A stretch of 64,000 bases of DNA from Bacillota bacterium (GCA_023408815.1 JAEYJO010000041.1:15397-79396), one strand, 5' to 3'. Counted from the stretch's first letter, positions 35,273 through 45,782 are shown. Notes: a model not told the origin generated them from the letters alone. Made by a program: numbers and translations.

Positions 35273-37549
35273 CTAATAAGAACTCATCGGGTCGAAATCA
35301 AACTGAACCGTCTCCGTTTTCAGCTCCTCCTTTTTTTTCCGTTCTCCGATATAAGTTTCCAGCATATTTTTTATTTCTACCAGATTATGATATTCGGTAT
35401 TCTTAATGTAGAGCATATAACGGTAAATATCGTTTACCCTTCCTACCGACGCCGGTGCCGGTCCTATGACATCGGTGCCGTCATCAACAGCCTTTGCCTT
35501 TTGCTTTACCAGCTCTCCCATGGCCTTCGCAAGCCCGAGTCCTGGCTCCTCCTTCGGCGAAGCGACGAGCACGGCCAGCATATGGGCCGCAGGCGGATAG
35601 TGAAGCAGCTCTCTGAAAAACATCTCCTCTTCATAAAAGGACCGATAATCCTGATTCGCCGCATGTACGATACTATAGTGCTCCGGATCATAAGTCTGGA
35701 TGACTACTTCTCCCGGCTTGCCGCTTCTTCCGGCCCGCCCTGCTGCCTGTGTCAGCAACTGGAAGGTACGCTCACCCGCCCGGTAGTCATTCACATGCAG
35801 GGATAAATCAGCTGCCAGAATTCCTACCAATGTCACATCCGGAAAATCATGTCCCTTTACGATCATTTGTGTGCCTACCAAGACATCGGCTTCCCCGTTA
35901 GCGAAGCCGCTCAGAATCTCTTCATAGCTGTCCTTCGTGCGGGTAGTGTCCGCATCCATCCGAAGTACCCTCGCCTTCGGGAATTCCTTATGAAGCACTT
36001 CCTCTATCTGCTGAGTTCCCGCCCGAAATCCCAGAATATATTTGGAGCCGCAGGAGGGACAGAGTTTCACCGACGGCTCTTCGTGTCCGCAGTAGTGACA
36101 AATCAACTTCCCGTTTCTATGCTCCGACAGCGAAACGTCACAGTGGGGACATTTCATCACGTGTCCGCAAGCGCGGCAGGAGACGAAACCCGCATACCCT
36201 CTCCGGTTCAGAAAGAGAATGGTCTGCTCTCCCGCCTTTAAACGTTCCCCTATCAGGTCGTGAAGCCTTCTGCTGAAAATGGAGCGGTTTCCCTCCTTTA
36301 ATTCTTCCCTTAAATCTACAGTATAAACAGCGGGCAGCTCACCTCCTGCCTGCCTTTTCTTAAGCTCGTATAGCTTATATTCTCCTTTTTTTGCCTTATA
36401 ATAGGATTCCAGGGAGGGGGTTGCGGAACCCAGTACCACGAAAGCCCCATGCATGGAGGCTATTTTTATTGCGGCCTCCCTCGCATGATATTTCGGCATG
36501 GCTTCGCTTTTATATGTACTTTCGTGTTCTTCATCTATAATAATCAGTCCCAAATCGGGAAAAGGGGTGAAGAGTGCAGACCTGGGTCCGATAATCACAT
36601 CAATTTCCCTCTTTTTCGCTCTTTCACACTGGTCGTATTTCTCCCCTTTGGATAAGGTAGAATTCATCACCGATACTCTGCTGCCGAAGCATTTATAAAA
36701 GCGCAGTACCGTCTGATAAGTCAGTGCGATTTCCGGAATCAGGACTATGGCTTGTTTTCCTTTTTTTACGATATCTTCAATCAGCTTAAGATAGACCTCT
36801 GTCTTGCCGCTCCCTGTAATTCCATGGATGAGGCAGGTAGTTCTTACTCCCGCGTCATAGTCAGACATGATGTCCCTGTATATGAAGCTCTGTTCCTCGC
36901 TCAAGTCCTTTTCTGCCCCATAGCTCTCGTTTCGGACATCTTCCTTATCCGCCATAAGTTCTACGGGATTTCGGTAGCTGCTCTCTACCGTTATCTGAAT
37001 AGCGCCCTGCTTTTCCAGACTCTCTAAAGTCTTCATGGAAACATGAAGCTTCCCGGTAAGAATCGGTACGGGAAGCTCGTTTTCCTTTATCAGCTCCTCC
37101 AGTACCCTGACCTTTGCTACCTGCTTCTTTGCGCTGCAATCCTTAAGAAAAATCTTTGCCTCCTCCTTCGTCAGAAGAAGTTCGCAAGCTTTCTTTTCTA
37201 TCTTTTTTATCTTTTGTTTTACGGGAAGCACAGTCTTTAAGGCCGCGATCATCGTGGAGCCGTACTGCTCCTTCATCCATGCCGCCAGACGAATATAGTA
37301 GTCCTGAGCCGTTACATCCTTTTCCTCCGCATAGGCTATACTTTTTAGCTTCTCCGGTGCAAATTCTGCTTCATCCGTTATTTCAATAACATAACCCTTT
37401 CTCAAATGGTTTCCCGCACCGAAAGGCACTGCTACGCAGGCCCCCACATCGAGTACGTTCCGCAGCCCCGGTGGAATCACATACTGGAATGGACGGTCTA
37501 CCTTCTCATGGGATATGTCGATTATAATGTTTGCATATTTTCCTTCCAT
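35273..37549 (-). CDS. priA: Primosomal replication-restart helicase PriA
   Basis: 758 residues. An N-terminal 3'-DNA-binding domain, then a DEAH-type helicase with GITGSGKTEVYLK (Walker A) and IIDEEHES, the Cys-rich zinc region (CRACGHVMKCPHCDVSL, CHYCGHEE, CPSCGS) and a second helicase domain with GTQMIVKGHDFPDV and QAAGRAGR. The start overlaps the end of murE by 28 bases. Confidence 0.96.
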   Translation of the reverse strand: MEGKYANIIIDISHEKVDRPFQYVIPPGLRNVLDVGACVAVPFGAGNHLRKGYVIEITDEAEFAPEKLKSIAYAEEKDVTAQDYYIRLAAWMKEQYGSTMIAALKTVLPVKQKIKKIEKKACELLLTKEEAKIFLKDCSAKKQVAKVRVLEELIKENELPVPILTGKLHVSMKTLESLEKQGAIQITVESSYRNPVELMADKEDVRNESYGAEKDLSEEQSFIYRDIMSDYDAGVRTTCLIHGITGSGKTEVYLKLIEDIVKKGKQAIVLIPEIALTYQTVLRFYKCFGSRVSVMNSTLSKGEKYDQCERAKKREIDVIIGPRSALFTPFPDLGLIIIDEEHESTYKSEAMPKYHAREAAIKIASMHGAFVVLGSATPSLESYYKAKKGEYKLYELKKRQAGGELPAVYTVDLREELKEGNRSIFSRRLHDLIGERLKAGEQTILFLNRRGYAGFVSCRACGHVMKCPHCDVSLSEHRNGKLICHYCGHEEPSVKLCPSCGSKYILGFRAGTQQIEEVLHKEFPKARVLRMDADTTRTKDSYEEILSGFANGEADVLVGTQMIVKGHDFPDVTLVGILAADLSLHVNDYRAGERTFQLLTQAAGRAGRSGKPGEVVIQTYDPEHYSIVHAANQDYRSFYEEEMFFRELLHYPPAAHMLAVLVASPKEEPGLGLAKAMGELVKQKAKAVDDGTDVIGPAPASVGRVNDIYRYMLYIKNTEYHNLVEIKNMLETYIGERKKKEELKTETVQFDFDPMSSY

Positions 37550-39015
37550 CCGCGCTCCTTCAGGATATCCCGAATAAGGTCCCTCTCGTCCATCGGATAT
37601 TTTATCCCTTCTATCTCCTGATAATCCTCGTGTCCCTTGCCAGCGAGAACTATAATATCTCCCGGCTCTCCGTGGTCGATTGCATATGCGATGGCCTCTT
37701 TTCTATCGCAGACCTCGATATATTTCCCTTCGGTTCTTTCGATTCCTATCTTAATGTCGTCTATGATGTCCTGAGGCTTTTCGAATCTGGGATTATCCGA
37801 AGTGATAATAGTCAGATCTGCCAGCTTTCCGCTGACCTCTCCCATTTCATACCGGCGCATTTTCGAGCGGTTACCGCCGCAGCCGAACAGACATACCAGC
37901 CTGTTAGGTTCATACTCCTTCAAAGTACTTAACAGGCTCTCCAGACTCATGGCATTGTGCGCATAATCTATGATAAGCGTGAATTCATCGGACACCCTTA
38001 CCATCTCTATCCTGCCCTTTACCCTCGCTTCCAGGAAAGCTTTTCTTATTGCCTCTACCCCAACGCCGAAATGCCTGCAAATGGCAATCGCAGTAAGTGC
38101 GTTGTATGCACTGAACCTTCCGGGATTGATCACCTCCAGCGTAAAGTCCATAAGCCCTTTTACATCAAAAAGTATTCCCAGCTCTCCCGGCCTCTTAATG
38201 AGTGATAAGTTCTGTGCACTTATATCTGCTTCCTTGTCGAAACCATAGGTTTCTATCGTACAGGTATGGTTCTTCGTCACTTCCCTCCAGTGTGAATCGT
38301 CCCTATTCACAATACCTACCAGACACTGCCTGAAGAGAAGCCCCTTGCACGCCAGGTATTCTTCAAAATCCGCATGTTCGTCCTGGCCGATATGATCCGG
38401 CTCTAAATTGGTAAATATTCCATAATCAAAAATAAATCCCTGTGTCCTATGGAGCTTAAATCCTTGAGAGGAGGCCTCCATGACAACGACATCGCAGCCG
38501 GCATCTGCCATTTGCCTGAAATATTCCTGAATCAGATAGGATTCCGGTGTAGTGTTGACAGAATGCAGCCTCTTCGTTCCTATGATCACTTCTATGGTTC
38601 CGATGAGCCCTACCTTGTACCCCGCATTTTCCAAAATGGACTTTACAAGGTATGAGGTCGTGGTCTTGCCCTTTGTTCCGGTAATTCCGATGATTTTCAT
38701 CTGCTGCGCGGGGTTGCCGAACCAGGCTGCCGATAAAAATGCCAGAGCATAACGGGTATCTGCCACTTTAATGATGGTAATCCCCATCTCCTCCGGCAAT
38801 TCCACATCCTTCTCCACAACAAGAACCTTTGCCCCCTTCTCTGCTACCTCTTTCGCAAAGTCATGACCGTCTACCTTGGCTCCCGTAATGCAGACAAACA
38901 AGCACCCTTCCGTCACCTTTCGGGAATCGTAAACTATCGCATTGACGTCTCTGTCCGTGGTCCCCATCCGGCATTCATATTCCAGCTTTTCCAGCAATTT
39001 TTTCAATTCCATCAT
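37522..39015 (-). CDS. murE: UDP-MurNAc-tripeptide synthetase MurE (meso-DAP type)
   Basis: 497 residues. ATP site GITGTKGKTTTSYL near residue 112. The substrate-specificity loop reads SDNPRFEKPQDI, the DNPR form that selects meso-diaminopimelate rather than Lys. GAGGG lies 7 bases before the ATG. It is the only mur ligase in this window outside the division cluster, where it would normally sit next to the PBPs. Confidence 0.96.
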   Translation of the reverse strand: MMELKKLLEKLEYECRMGTTDRDVNAIVYDSRKVTEGCLFVCITGAKVDGHDFAKEVAEKGAKVLVVEKDVELPEEMGITIIKVADTRYALAFLSAAWFGNPAQQMKIIGITGTKGKTTTSYLVKSILENAGYKVGLIGTIEVIIGTKRLHSVNTTPESYLIQEYFRQMADAGCDVVVMEASSQGFKLHRTQGFIFDYGIFTNLEPDHIGQDEHADFEEYLACKGLLFRQCLVGIVNRDDSHWREVTKNHTCTIETYGFDKEADISAQNLSLIKRPGELGILFDVKGLMDFTLEVINPGRFSAYNALTAIAICRHFGVGVEAIRKAFLEARVKGRIEMVRVSDEFTLIIDYAHNAMSLESLLSTLKEYEPNRLVCLFGCGGNRSKMRRYEMGEVSGKLADLTIITSDNPRFEKPQDIIDDIKIGIERTEGKYIEVCDRKEAIAYAIDHGEPGDIIVLAGKGHEDYQEIEGIKYPMDERDLIRDILKERGWKENMQTL

Positions 39016-39090
39016 CGTTTTTCCCTCTTTTCTTTTAAAAGAATAGCATGGATATCCACTTTTTTCAACTTCTACCCTTAAGTATTCCCC

Positions 39091-39148
39091 TTACCATCGA
39101 TTGACAAGGTCACACACGGGCGTGTAAGACCTTGTCAATCGATGGTAA
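39091..39148. repeat. Dispersed palindromic repeat, copy 1
   Basis: A perfect 21-bp inverted repeat (39091-39111 against 39128-39148; the inner arm reads CGATTGACAAGGTC) with a 16-base centre that itself holds ACAC/GTGT. No U-run follows. A diverged copy with the same arm and centre is at 48840-48903, and a half arm at about 9915-9931. Confidence 0.8.
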
Positions 39149-39292
39149 TCAAACCACTTTCAAAAAGGTTTATACTTAATTAATTTTTTTTAAATAATTT
39201 GAACACACTTTCTTCACACATAAGCCTTATAGTATTAATCAAGATAGTTGAAAAACTCACTATCTCCCCCCCTCATAAGAAAATGCGAAAAG

Positions 39293-39309
39293 GTCCGGCA
39301 GCCCCGGAC
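39293..39309 (-). terminator. Terminator after the pfkB-family kinase gene
   Basis: GTCCGG (39293-39298) and CCGGAC (39304-39309) form a short GC stem with flanking A- and T-runs; the plus strand has TTTTTT and the minus strand CTTTTCG. It lies 20 bases beyond the leftward kinase gene. Confidence 0.65.
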
Positions 39310-39328
39310 TTTTTTGTATTTTCTCTTT

Positions 39329-40258
39329 TCAATTTCTCCTCTCAATCTGCACTTTATCGAGCAGCTCTTTCGAAAGCCTTAACGAAATCTCTCCGCTCTG
39401 AAACGTAGACGCACTGGACGCAGCTGTTGCCGCCGCCCTCTTTAAGGAAGAAAAGTCATCCTCCCCTTCTAACATGGACATCGCATAGGAAGCTACTACA
39501 CTATCTCCGCAGCCCACAGTGTTTACCGCCTTTACGGAAGGTGCTTTGGCCCACATCGCTCCTTCCCTGGAAACGGATAACAATCCCTTGCTTCCCATGG
39601 AAACTACAACCTTCGCGACTCCTTCTTCGCACAGCTTTCCTGCCGCATCCGCAACATCCTCTATATCTGTTAGTTTATGCCCTACCAGATATTCCAGTTC
39701 CTTTTGGTTGGGCTTTATCATGTAAGGATGAGCCTCTATGCCGCAGCGAAGCGCTTCCGCGCTTGTGTCCAGTATACAGTTTCTTTTATTCTCATTTCCA
39801 AGTTTAATCAGCCTTTTATAAATATCAGGCCGTATCCCTCTGGCTACGCTGCCGGAAAGCACGATGAGCTCGCACCGCGTTATCGCTTCTTCATAGAATT
39901 TTACAAATATTTCCAATTCCTCATCGGAGACCTCCGGCCCCGGCTCAAGAAGCTCTGTAACATAGCCGTCCTTAGCGAGAACGTTTATGTTGCTCCTCGT
40001 CTCTCCTGCCACCCTGGTGAAGCGGCAGTCCGCTCCTATGCTATTCATGTAATCTTCAATAAATAACCCTGTATAGCCGCCCAACAGCCCGCATGTCATA
40101 ACAGGATATCCGCACTGTCTCAGTATCTTCGCTACATTAACGCCTTTTCCTCCCGCAATGTTCTGCGTCGTCTCTATGCGGTTGACCTGCCCAAGAATCA
40201 AGGAGCCCGTCGTATACGTCTTATCCACTGCCGGATTCAATGTTACTGTTAAAATCAT
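39329..40258 (-). CDS. 1-phosphofructokinase / tagatose-6-phosphate kinase family (pfkB)
   Basis: 309 residues of the ribokinase fold. MILTVTLNPAVDKTY at the start and GGKGVNVAKILRQCG are hallmark FruK/LacC motifs. The second signature reads NTVGCGDSVVASY, with Cys in place of the usual Ala/Ser before the catalytic Asp. PNQKELEYLVG is intact. The substrate is a sugar phosphate, most likely fructose-1-phosphate or tagatose-6-phosphate. No PTS gene adjoins to decide. Confidence 0.9.
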   Translation of the reverse strand: MILTVTLNPAVDKTYTTGSLILGQVNRIETTQNIAGGKGVNVAKILRQCGYPVMTCGLLGGYTGLFIEDYMNSIGADCRFTRVAGETRSNINVLAKDGYVTELLEPGPEVSDEELEIFVKFYEEAITRCELIVLSGSVARGIRPDIYKRLIKLGNENKRNCILDTSAEALRCGIEAHPYMIKPNQKELEYLVGHKLTDIEDVADAAGKLCEEGVAKVVVSMGSKGLLSVSREGAMWAKAPSVKAVNTVGCGDSVVASYAMSMLEGEDDFSSLKRAAATAASSASTFQSGEISLRLSKELLDKVQIERRN

Positions 40259-40282
40259 AGTCTTCCTCCTTCTTATTCTTCC

Positions 40283-42049
40283 TTATCTGTAATTTTGCAG
40301 GACGATTTGGATACTTTCCCTGCCTGCATAACTGTTGATGGAGGGAAAATAAGTCATGCTTATTGTGATGTCCCCTGTTCCGCCCTCAAGCATCCGTATT
40401 ACGTTCCCCGTCCCCGCCTGTGCAGCGAGGAACTCGTGAAACCTTTCCAGATCTCCGAAGTATACCATCTCATAGGAATCGCCTTTTTCATCACGTATGC
40501 GGTATTTGCCTACATTCTGATTCTTTCCCATCACCCTCGCATTTATAATATGTACGTTTTTCTGTGCAAAAACCGGCTTGCTGTTTCCTACGCCGAAAGG
40601 CTCCAAAAGCTCCAGCTCCCCGATGAGTTCCTTCGTAAGATAAGAAAAAGGCATCGCTGCATCGATATGCACCTTCTCCTCGTAGTCCTCCTCAGTCAAA
40701 CGGCAGACTGCGTTTATTTTTCTGCGGAAACTTTCCACGTTTTCTTCCTCCATGGAAAGCCCGGCTGCCATTTTGTGTCCGCCATATTTCGTGAAATATT
40801 CCTTGCAAGCCGTCATTTCTTCATACATATGATAGCCTTCGATGGAGCGCCCCGATCCCTTCACACCATCCTCGCCTCTGGTGAGCACGAAGACGGGCCT
40901 TCCGTACTGCTCCCGCAGCCGTCCCGCTATGATTCCCGCAAGGCTTTCATGACATTCCGGGAGATAAACGACGAGGACTTTGTCTTCCTTCCAGCCGTTT
41001 TTCTCGATACATTCCATCGCCTCCCCCGTTCCCTTTAAGGTCATTTCCTTCCGGCTGTCGTTTAAATCTTTCAATTCAGCAGCGATTTGCACCGCTTCCG
41101 AACGGCTCCTGCTGTTAAGAAGATAAAGCGCCCTTTGGGCAGTATCCAGCCGTCCTGTGGCATTGATGCAGGGCCCCAGCACAAAGCCTATGTGATAGGC
41201 AGATAGCATTTTACCTTCCAGTCCGCACACCTCTATTAGTGCCTTTAGCCCTTGATTCCTTGTATGCTGCATATTCTGAAGTCCGCATTTTACAATAATG
41301 CGGTTCTCGTCCTTCAGTTCCATCACGTCACAGACCGTTGCAAAAGCCGCAATTTCCAAAAGCTCTTCCACGATTTCCGTTTCATTTTCCGGATGGAGAA
41401 AAGAAAACAAAGACTGAACCACCTTATATGCCACAACGCCTCCGCATATATTTTTGTACGGATATACACACCCCTCTTGCTTCGGATTCACTACCGCATC
41501 TGCTTCCGGAAGAATGTAAACCCGCTTTCCGGCCTCCTCTTCATACGGAATCTCATGATGGTCGGTAACAATTACACGCATCCCCAGCGCCTTGGCATAG
41601 GCCACCTGCGGCGCCGCTGCAATGCCGTTATCACATGTAATGATCGTGTCTATACCATCGCTATGTGCTTCTTCGATCAACGAATCATTCAGCCCGTACC
41701 CGTCCTTTATTCTGTGAGGAATTACCGTATCCACGTTTCCGCCGCAGGCAACTATCCCCCGCAGAAGGATGTAGGAGGAGCATATACCGTCCGCATCGTA
41801 ATCTCCGATTACGCGGATCCTCCCCCCCTCCTTTATCTTACGGGAAAGCAGAGCCACCGCCTTATCCATATCCTTAAGCAGCTCCGGCGCATATAAGTCC
41901 TGTCTGCCGCCTTTGAGATACTTTCTTATCTCTTCCTCTTCGATTACATCTCTATTTCGTATGATCCTAGCCAAGACAGGGTCGATATTATATTTTTCCG
42001 CTATTTTATTGAAATCAGCTTTTTTCGCCGATATGAACCACTGTGCCAT
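40283..42049 (-). CDS. recJ: Single-stranded-DNA exonuclease RecJ
   Basis: 588 residues. DHH phosphoesterase motifs GDYDADGICSS (about 81-91), TCDNGIAA and VTDHHEIPYE are followed by DHHA1 (GRSIEGYHMYEEM, YGGHKMAAGLSM) and an OB fold (INARVMGKNQNVGKYRI). It trims 5' ends in recombination and repair. Confidence 0.94.
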   Translation of the reverse strand: MAQWFISAKKADFNKIAEKYNIDPVLARIIRNRDVIEEEEIRKYLKGGRQDLYAPELLKDMDKAVALLSRKIKEGGRIRVIGDYDADGICSSYILLRGIVACGGNVDTVIPHRIKDGYGLNDSLIEEAHSDGIDTIITCDNGIAAAPQVAYAKALGMRVIVTDHHEIPYEEEAGKRVYILPEADAVVNPKQEGCVYPYKNICGGVVAYKVVQSLFSFLHPENETEIVEELLEIAAFATVCDVMELKDENRIIVKCGLQNMQHTRNQGLKALIEVCGLEGKMLSAYHIGFVLGPCINATGRLDTAQRALYLLNSRSRSEAVQIAAELKDLNDSRKEMTLKGTGEAMECIEKNGWKEDKVLVVYLPECHESLAGIIAGRLREQYGRPVFVLTRGEDGVKGSGRSIEGYHMYEEMTACKEYFTKYGGHKMAAGLSMEEENVESFRRKINAVCRLTEEDYEEKVHIDAAMPFSYLTKELIGELELLEPFGVGNSKPVFAQKNVHIINARVMGKNQNVGKYRIRDEKGDSYEMVYFGDLERFHEFLAAQAGTGNVIRMLEGGTGDITISMTYFPSINSYAGRESIQIVLQNYR

Positions 42050-42095
42050 AAAACCGCTCCTTCATTGCCGGCAGCACTACCAGTACTTGAAAAAA

Positions 42096-42123
42096 GGCGG
42101 TACAACCAAACAGTTATACCGCC
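42096..42123 (-). terminator. Terminator after secDF
   Basis: GGCGGTA (42096-42102) and TACCGCC (42117-42123) pair around a 14-base partly paired loop, and the minus strand then runs into TTTTTT. It separates secDF from recJ. Confidence 0.85.
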
Positions 42124-42144
42124 ATAAGTATCCGTTTTGCCGGA

Positions 42145-44304
42145 TTATTTTGCTTTTGCTTTTTTTACTATTTTGGTACGGAATATATACCACATCGCCC
42201 CGGAGAGGCAGATAGAGGAATAAGCTCCGCATATGGTACCTATCATGAGCGGAAGTGCGAACTCCTTGATACTCGTCACACCAAAAACGTATAAGGCCAG
42301 TATCATCAAAAATACGGTCAAGGTCGTAAAAATACTTCTGGATAATGTCTGAGTAATACTTCTGTTGACTAATTCCTTCAAATCCGTATTCTTTCCCGCC
42401 AAGGAAAGATTCTCCCTGATACGGTCGAAGATAACGATAGTCGAATTAATGGAGAAGCCGACAATAGTAAGCACACAGGCTATGAAGGTTCCTCCTACGG
42501 ATATTCTTGCCACCGCGTAGAATACGACTACCACCAGTGCGTCATTTAACAGCGCTAATACAGAACTTGCGCCGAAACGGATATCCTTGAACCTGAACCA
42601 GATATAAACGAGGATACATAGCATAGATATCGCCAGCGCCACTACAGCATCCGACTGCATCTCATTGCTGATCGCCGAACTGATCGTTTCGGACGTAATC
42701 GTACTTTCGTCCACCGAGAAGTTCTCTACCATGGAATCCTTGATAGCCTGACGTTCCTCAGAAGCCAAAGTTCTCGTCTTAAAGATGACCTGATTGGTAT
42801 CCGCGACCTTCTGCGTCTGTACATCGCCGTCACCTATAACATCTTCAATCAGCGGAACGACCTTGCTGTCGATATCGGCAATGGACAAGTCTTCGTTGAA
42901 GGTAACGTTCGTCGACGTTCCTCCCACGAACTCGAGACTATAGTTAAATGCGCTTCCCTTCGTCGTATGGTTGACACCCATCACAACAAAGCCTCCTACG
43001 ATAATCGCTATGGAAATAGCAAAGAAAATCACTTTCTTGGATAAGAAGTCTATGGTCTTTATCTCTTTTCCCACACCGTACAGCTTTACGTTCTTAAGCC
43101 CTATCGCATAGCATGCATTCATGATTAGCTTCGTAACAAAAAGTGCTGTAAACATAGACAAAACGATACCTAACGCTAAAGTATGTGCAAAGCCCTTTAC
43201 CGTACCCGAGCCCTTTACCCCAAGAACGAGGGCTGCAATAAGAGTAGTGATATTGCTGTCGATGATGGCGGGCATAGCTCTTTCAAAACCGATCTTGATA
43301 GAGGTCGGAATCGTCTTGCCCGTAGCCAGCTCTTCTCTGATTCTGGCGAAGATAATAACGTTGGCATCCACCGCCATACCGATGGACAGGATAATGCCTG
43401 CGATACCCGGCAGTGTCAAAGTAATTTCAAAAGCATTCAAAAGCACTACGATGAGCGCCGTATAAATAGCAAGAGCCAGACTGGCCGCCGCTCCCATCAC
43501 ATAATATACGACTACCATAAATACAACTACCATAACAAAGCCGACAGCACCTGCCTTTAAGCTCGTGCTGATAGCCTCGGAGCCCAGCTGTGCGCCTACT
43601 ACATTAGAACGAAGTTCCTCTAACTGCAGCTTCAGTCCGCCGATACGGATGGTAGAAGCCAGGCTTTCAGCCTCTTCATAGGAAGCCATTCCGGTAATGA
43701 CCGCTTGTCCGTCCGTAATCTCAGCCTGTACGGCCGGAGCGCTGATAACCGCATTGTCATATATGATATAAATGATATCATTGGTAGGATAAGCAGCCTT
43801 CGTTGCCTCAGCAAACTTTTGCTTTCCTTCGTCCGTCATGGTGAGCTGTACGACAAACTGGCTGTTTCCCATACTATCCTGTTGGGATCCTGCCTCCGCA
43901 TTGGCGATATCGGTGCCGGACAGAACTTCTTCATTAGCGGAATTCATAAATACGAGGGAACCCGGCTTACCAAGCTCCTCTAAAATGGCATGTTCATCGG
44001 AAACGCCCGGAATCTCAATATTGATTCTATCCGTACCTTCCTTATACACCTGTGCCTCCGTGCTGTAGTTCTCCACACGCTTCTGCAATTTGTAAACAGT
44101 ATCCGCCATATCCTCTTCAGTGGGAGCTTCATCTCCCACTACCTGATAAGTTATGCTCACGCCCCCCGCAAGGTCAAGACCGAGCTTGATTCCAGAGGCT
44201 GCTCCGGCCTTTTCGGTTCCTATGCCTTCCACAGCCGCATAGGTAAGCCCGACAAGCGCTAATAACATTACAAGTAAAATAATGACCGCTTTTCTCTTTT
44301 TCAT
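42145..44304 (-). CDS. secDF: Fused SecDF protein-export accessory protein
   Basis: 719 residues combining SecD (about 1-420) and SecF (about 430-719), each with six membrane helices and an extracellular P1-type domain. SecD part: GLDLAGGVSITYQV and ALPG-type helix AGIILSIGMAVDANVIIFARIREEL. SecF part: FVGGTSTNVTF and IVGFSINSTIVIFDRIREN. It uses the proton gradient to pull exported proteins. It is directly downstream of scfB in the same direction. Confidence 0.95.
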   Translation of the reverse strand: MKKRKAVIILLVMLLALVGLTYAAVEGIGTEKAGAASGIKLGLDLAGGVSITYQVVGDEAPTEEDMADTVYKLQKRVENYSTEAQVYKEGTDRINIEIPGVSDEHAILEELGKPGSLVFMNSANEEVLSGTDIANAEAGSQQDSMGNSQFVVQLTMTDEGKQKFAEATKAAYPTNDIIYIIYDNAVISAPAVQAEITDGQAVITGMASYEEAESLASTIRIGGLKLQLEELRSNVVGAQLGSEAISTSLKAGAVGFVMVVVFMVVVYYVMGAAASLALAIYTALIVVLLNAFEITLTLPGIAGIILSIGMAVDANVIIFARIREELATGKTIPTSIKIGFERAMPAIIDSNITTLIAALVLGVKGSGTVKGFAHTLALGIVLSMFTALFVTKLIMNACYAIGLKNVKLYGVGKEIKTIDFLSKKVIFFAISIAIIVGGFVVMGVNHTTKGSAFNYSLEFVGGTSTNVTFNEDLSIADIDSKVVPLIEDVIGDGDVQTQKVADTNQVIFKTRTLASEERQAIKDSMVENFSVDESTITSETISSAISNEMQSDAVVALAISMLCILVYIWFRFKDIRFGASSVLALLNDALVVVVFYAVARISVGGTFIACVLTIVGFSINSTIVIFDRIRENLSLAGKNTDLKELVNRSITQTLSRSIFTTLTVFLMILALYVFGVTSIKEFALPLMIGTICGAYSSICLSGAMWYIFRTKIVKKAKAK

Positions 44305-44322
44305 CTTCTTATTATCTCCTTT

Positions 44323-45708
44323 TTACTCAGCCAATGCTGCTTTTATCATAATAGCGCATTCTATGCGCTTTCTTTGCAGTTCACAGCCCAAATCATAGAC
44401 GTCGTTTATATCGCCTTTAAAATTATAAGAATTCGCCGCGCAGCCTCCGCTGCAATAGAACTTGGCAAAACATTCCTTACACTTATCCTTTGAGTAAACG
44501 TTACAGGTCTTAAATTCTTCTTTAATATCGGTGCGGACAACACCTTCATCCACATTTCCCATCAAAAATTCTTCCTGCCCCACGAATTGATGGCATGGAT
44601 ACAAATCTCCCCACGGGGTCACCGCCAGATATTCCGTACCGGAGCCGCAGCCGGACAAACGCTTCGCCACGCACGGTCCGCCCTCCAGATCCACCATGAA
44701 ATGAAAGAAATTGACCGGCTTTCCCATCCTTCTTCTCTCCAGCAAATCCAGTGCGAGCTTGTCATATTCGGCAAACAACCTGTCCAGATCCTCTTCCCGG
44801 AGCGCATAGTCTTCCTCCGGCTTCGCCACTACCGGCTCCACCGATATTTGCTCAAAGCCCAGATCCGCAAGGTGGGCCACATCTTCGGAAAAGTCCTGAT
44901 TGTTTCTGGTAAAAGTACCTCTCACATAGTAGTTCATCTGCTCTCTGCTCTCTGCGAGCCGTTTAAACTTAGGAACGATCTCTTCGTAGCTGCCTTGTCC
45001 GCCTCTGTGGGGGCGCATCTTATCATTCGTGCTCTTCCTTCCGTCGATGCTGAGCACCACGTTGCTCATTTCCTTATTGACAAATTCCATGACCTCATCA
45101 TTTAGCAGGACCCCGTTGGTCGTAAGGGTAAAGCGGAATTTCTTATGATTCGCTTCCTCCAGACTTCGTCCATAAGCTACCAGGTCCTTAACCACCCGCC
45201 AATTCATGAGAGGCTCTCCTCCAAAGAAATCTACTTCCAGATTGACACGCTTCCCTGAACCTGCCACCAGAAAGTCAAGTGCTTTCTTCCCCGTCTCAAA
45301 GCTCATAAGCGCCCGTCTTCCATGATACTCTCCCTCTTCCGCAAAGCAATATTTGCAGGCGAGATTGCAGTCATGCGCTATGTGCAGGCAAAGCGCCTTC
45401 ACTACCGTCTCCCGGTTCTTAAAATCTCCGATGTATTTTTCGTAAATATCCGGCGCATACAAGATTCCTTCCGCCTTCAGGGCGAGAATCTCCTCCAAAG
45501 CCTCTTTTATTTCCTCTTCTTCATAAGGAAGAATCTCCCCCTTCGATGCCGCCCTTGCGAGCACATCCACATCCTCCGGCGTTCCCTCTTCCAGCAATTT
45601 CTCCACTATATTTATTAAATCATAAACAATGTCGTCCACCACATGCACTGCTCCGCTGTTCACGTCCAGCACAATGTTATACCCATTGTTCTTATACTGA
45701 TGTATCAC
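44323..45708 (-). CDS. scfB: Radical SAM SCIFF peptide maturase ScfB
   Basis: The GTG at 45708 is chosen (VIHQYKNNGYNIVLDVNSG) because AAAGGAA lies 8 bases upstream and the family starts this way; a further ATG adds 12 odd residues. 461 residues: an N-terminal peptide-binding RRE-like part, the radical SAM cluster CNLACKYCFAEEG (near residue 106), and a C-terminal SPASM region with two auxiliary Fe-S sites (CGSGTEYL, CHQF, CKECFAKFYCSGGCAANSY). The enzyme forms thioether crosslinks on the Cys residues of the SCIFF peptide encoded just upstream. Confidence 0.95.
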   Translation of the reverse strand: MIHQYKNNGYNIVLDVNSGAVHVVDDIVYDLINIVEKLLEEGTPEDVDVLARAASKGEILPYEEEEIKEALEEILALKAEGILYAPDIYEKYIGDFKNRETVVKALCLHIAHDCNLACKYCFAEEGEYHGRRALMSFETGKKALDFLVAGSGKRVNLEVDFFGGEPLMNWRVVKDLVAYGRSLEEANHKKFRFTLTTNGVLLNDEVMEFVNKEMSNVVLSIDGRKSTNDKMRPHRGGQGSYEEIVPKFKRLAESREQMNYYVRGTFTRNNQDFSEDVAHLADLGFEQISVEPVVAKPEEDYALREEDLDRLFAEYDKLALDLLERRRMGKPVNFFHFMVDLEGGPCVAKRLSGCGSGTEYLAVTPWGDLYPCHQFVGQEEFLMGNVDEGVVRTDIKEEFKTCNVYSKDKCKECFAKFYCSGGCAANSYNFKGDINDVYDLGCELQRKRIECAIMIKAALAE

Positions 45709-45758
45709 TTCATTATTTCCTTTCTTATTCCATCTGCTTTTCATACAAAACGTATAAT

Positions 45759-45782
45759 AAGCAGCGATTTACATCGCTGCTT
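45759..45782 (-). terminator. Hairpin between scfA and scfB
   Basis: AAGCAGCGAT (45759-45768) and ATCGCTGCTT (45773-45782) form a perfect 10-bp stem with a TTAC loop. The minus strand continues TTATTATACGTTTTG. A partial terminator here would give much precursor peptide and little maturase from one promoter. The roughly 170 bases between scfA and this hairpin hold no gene I can support. Confidence 0.65.
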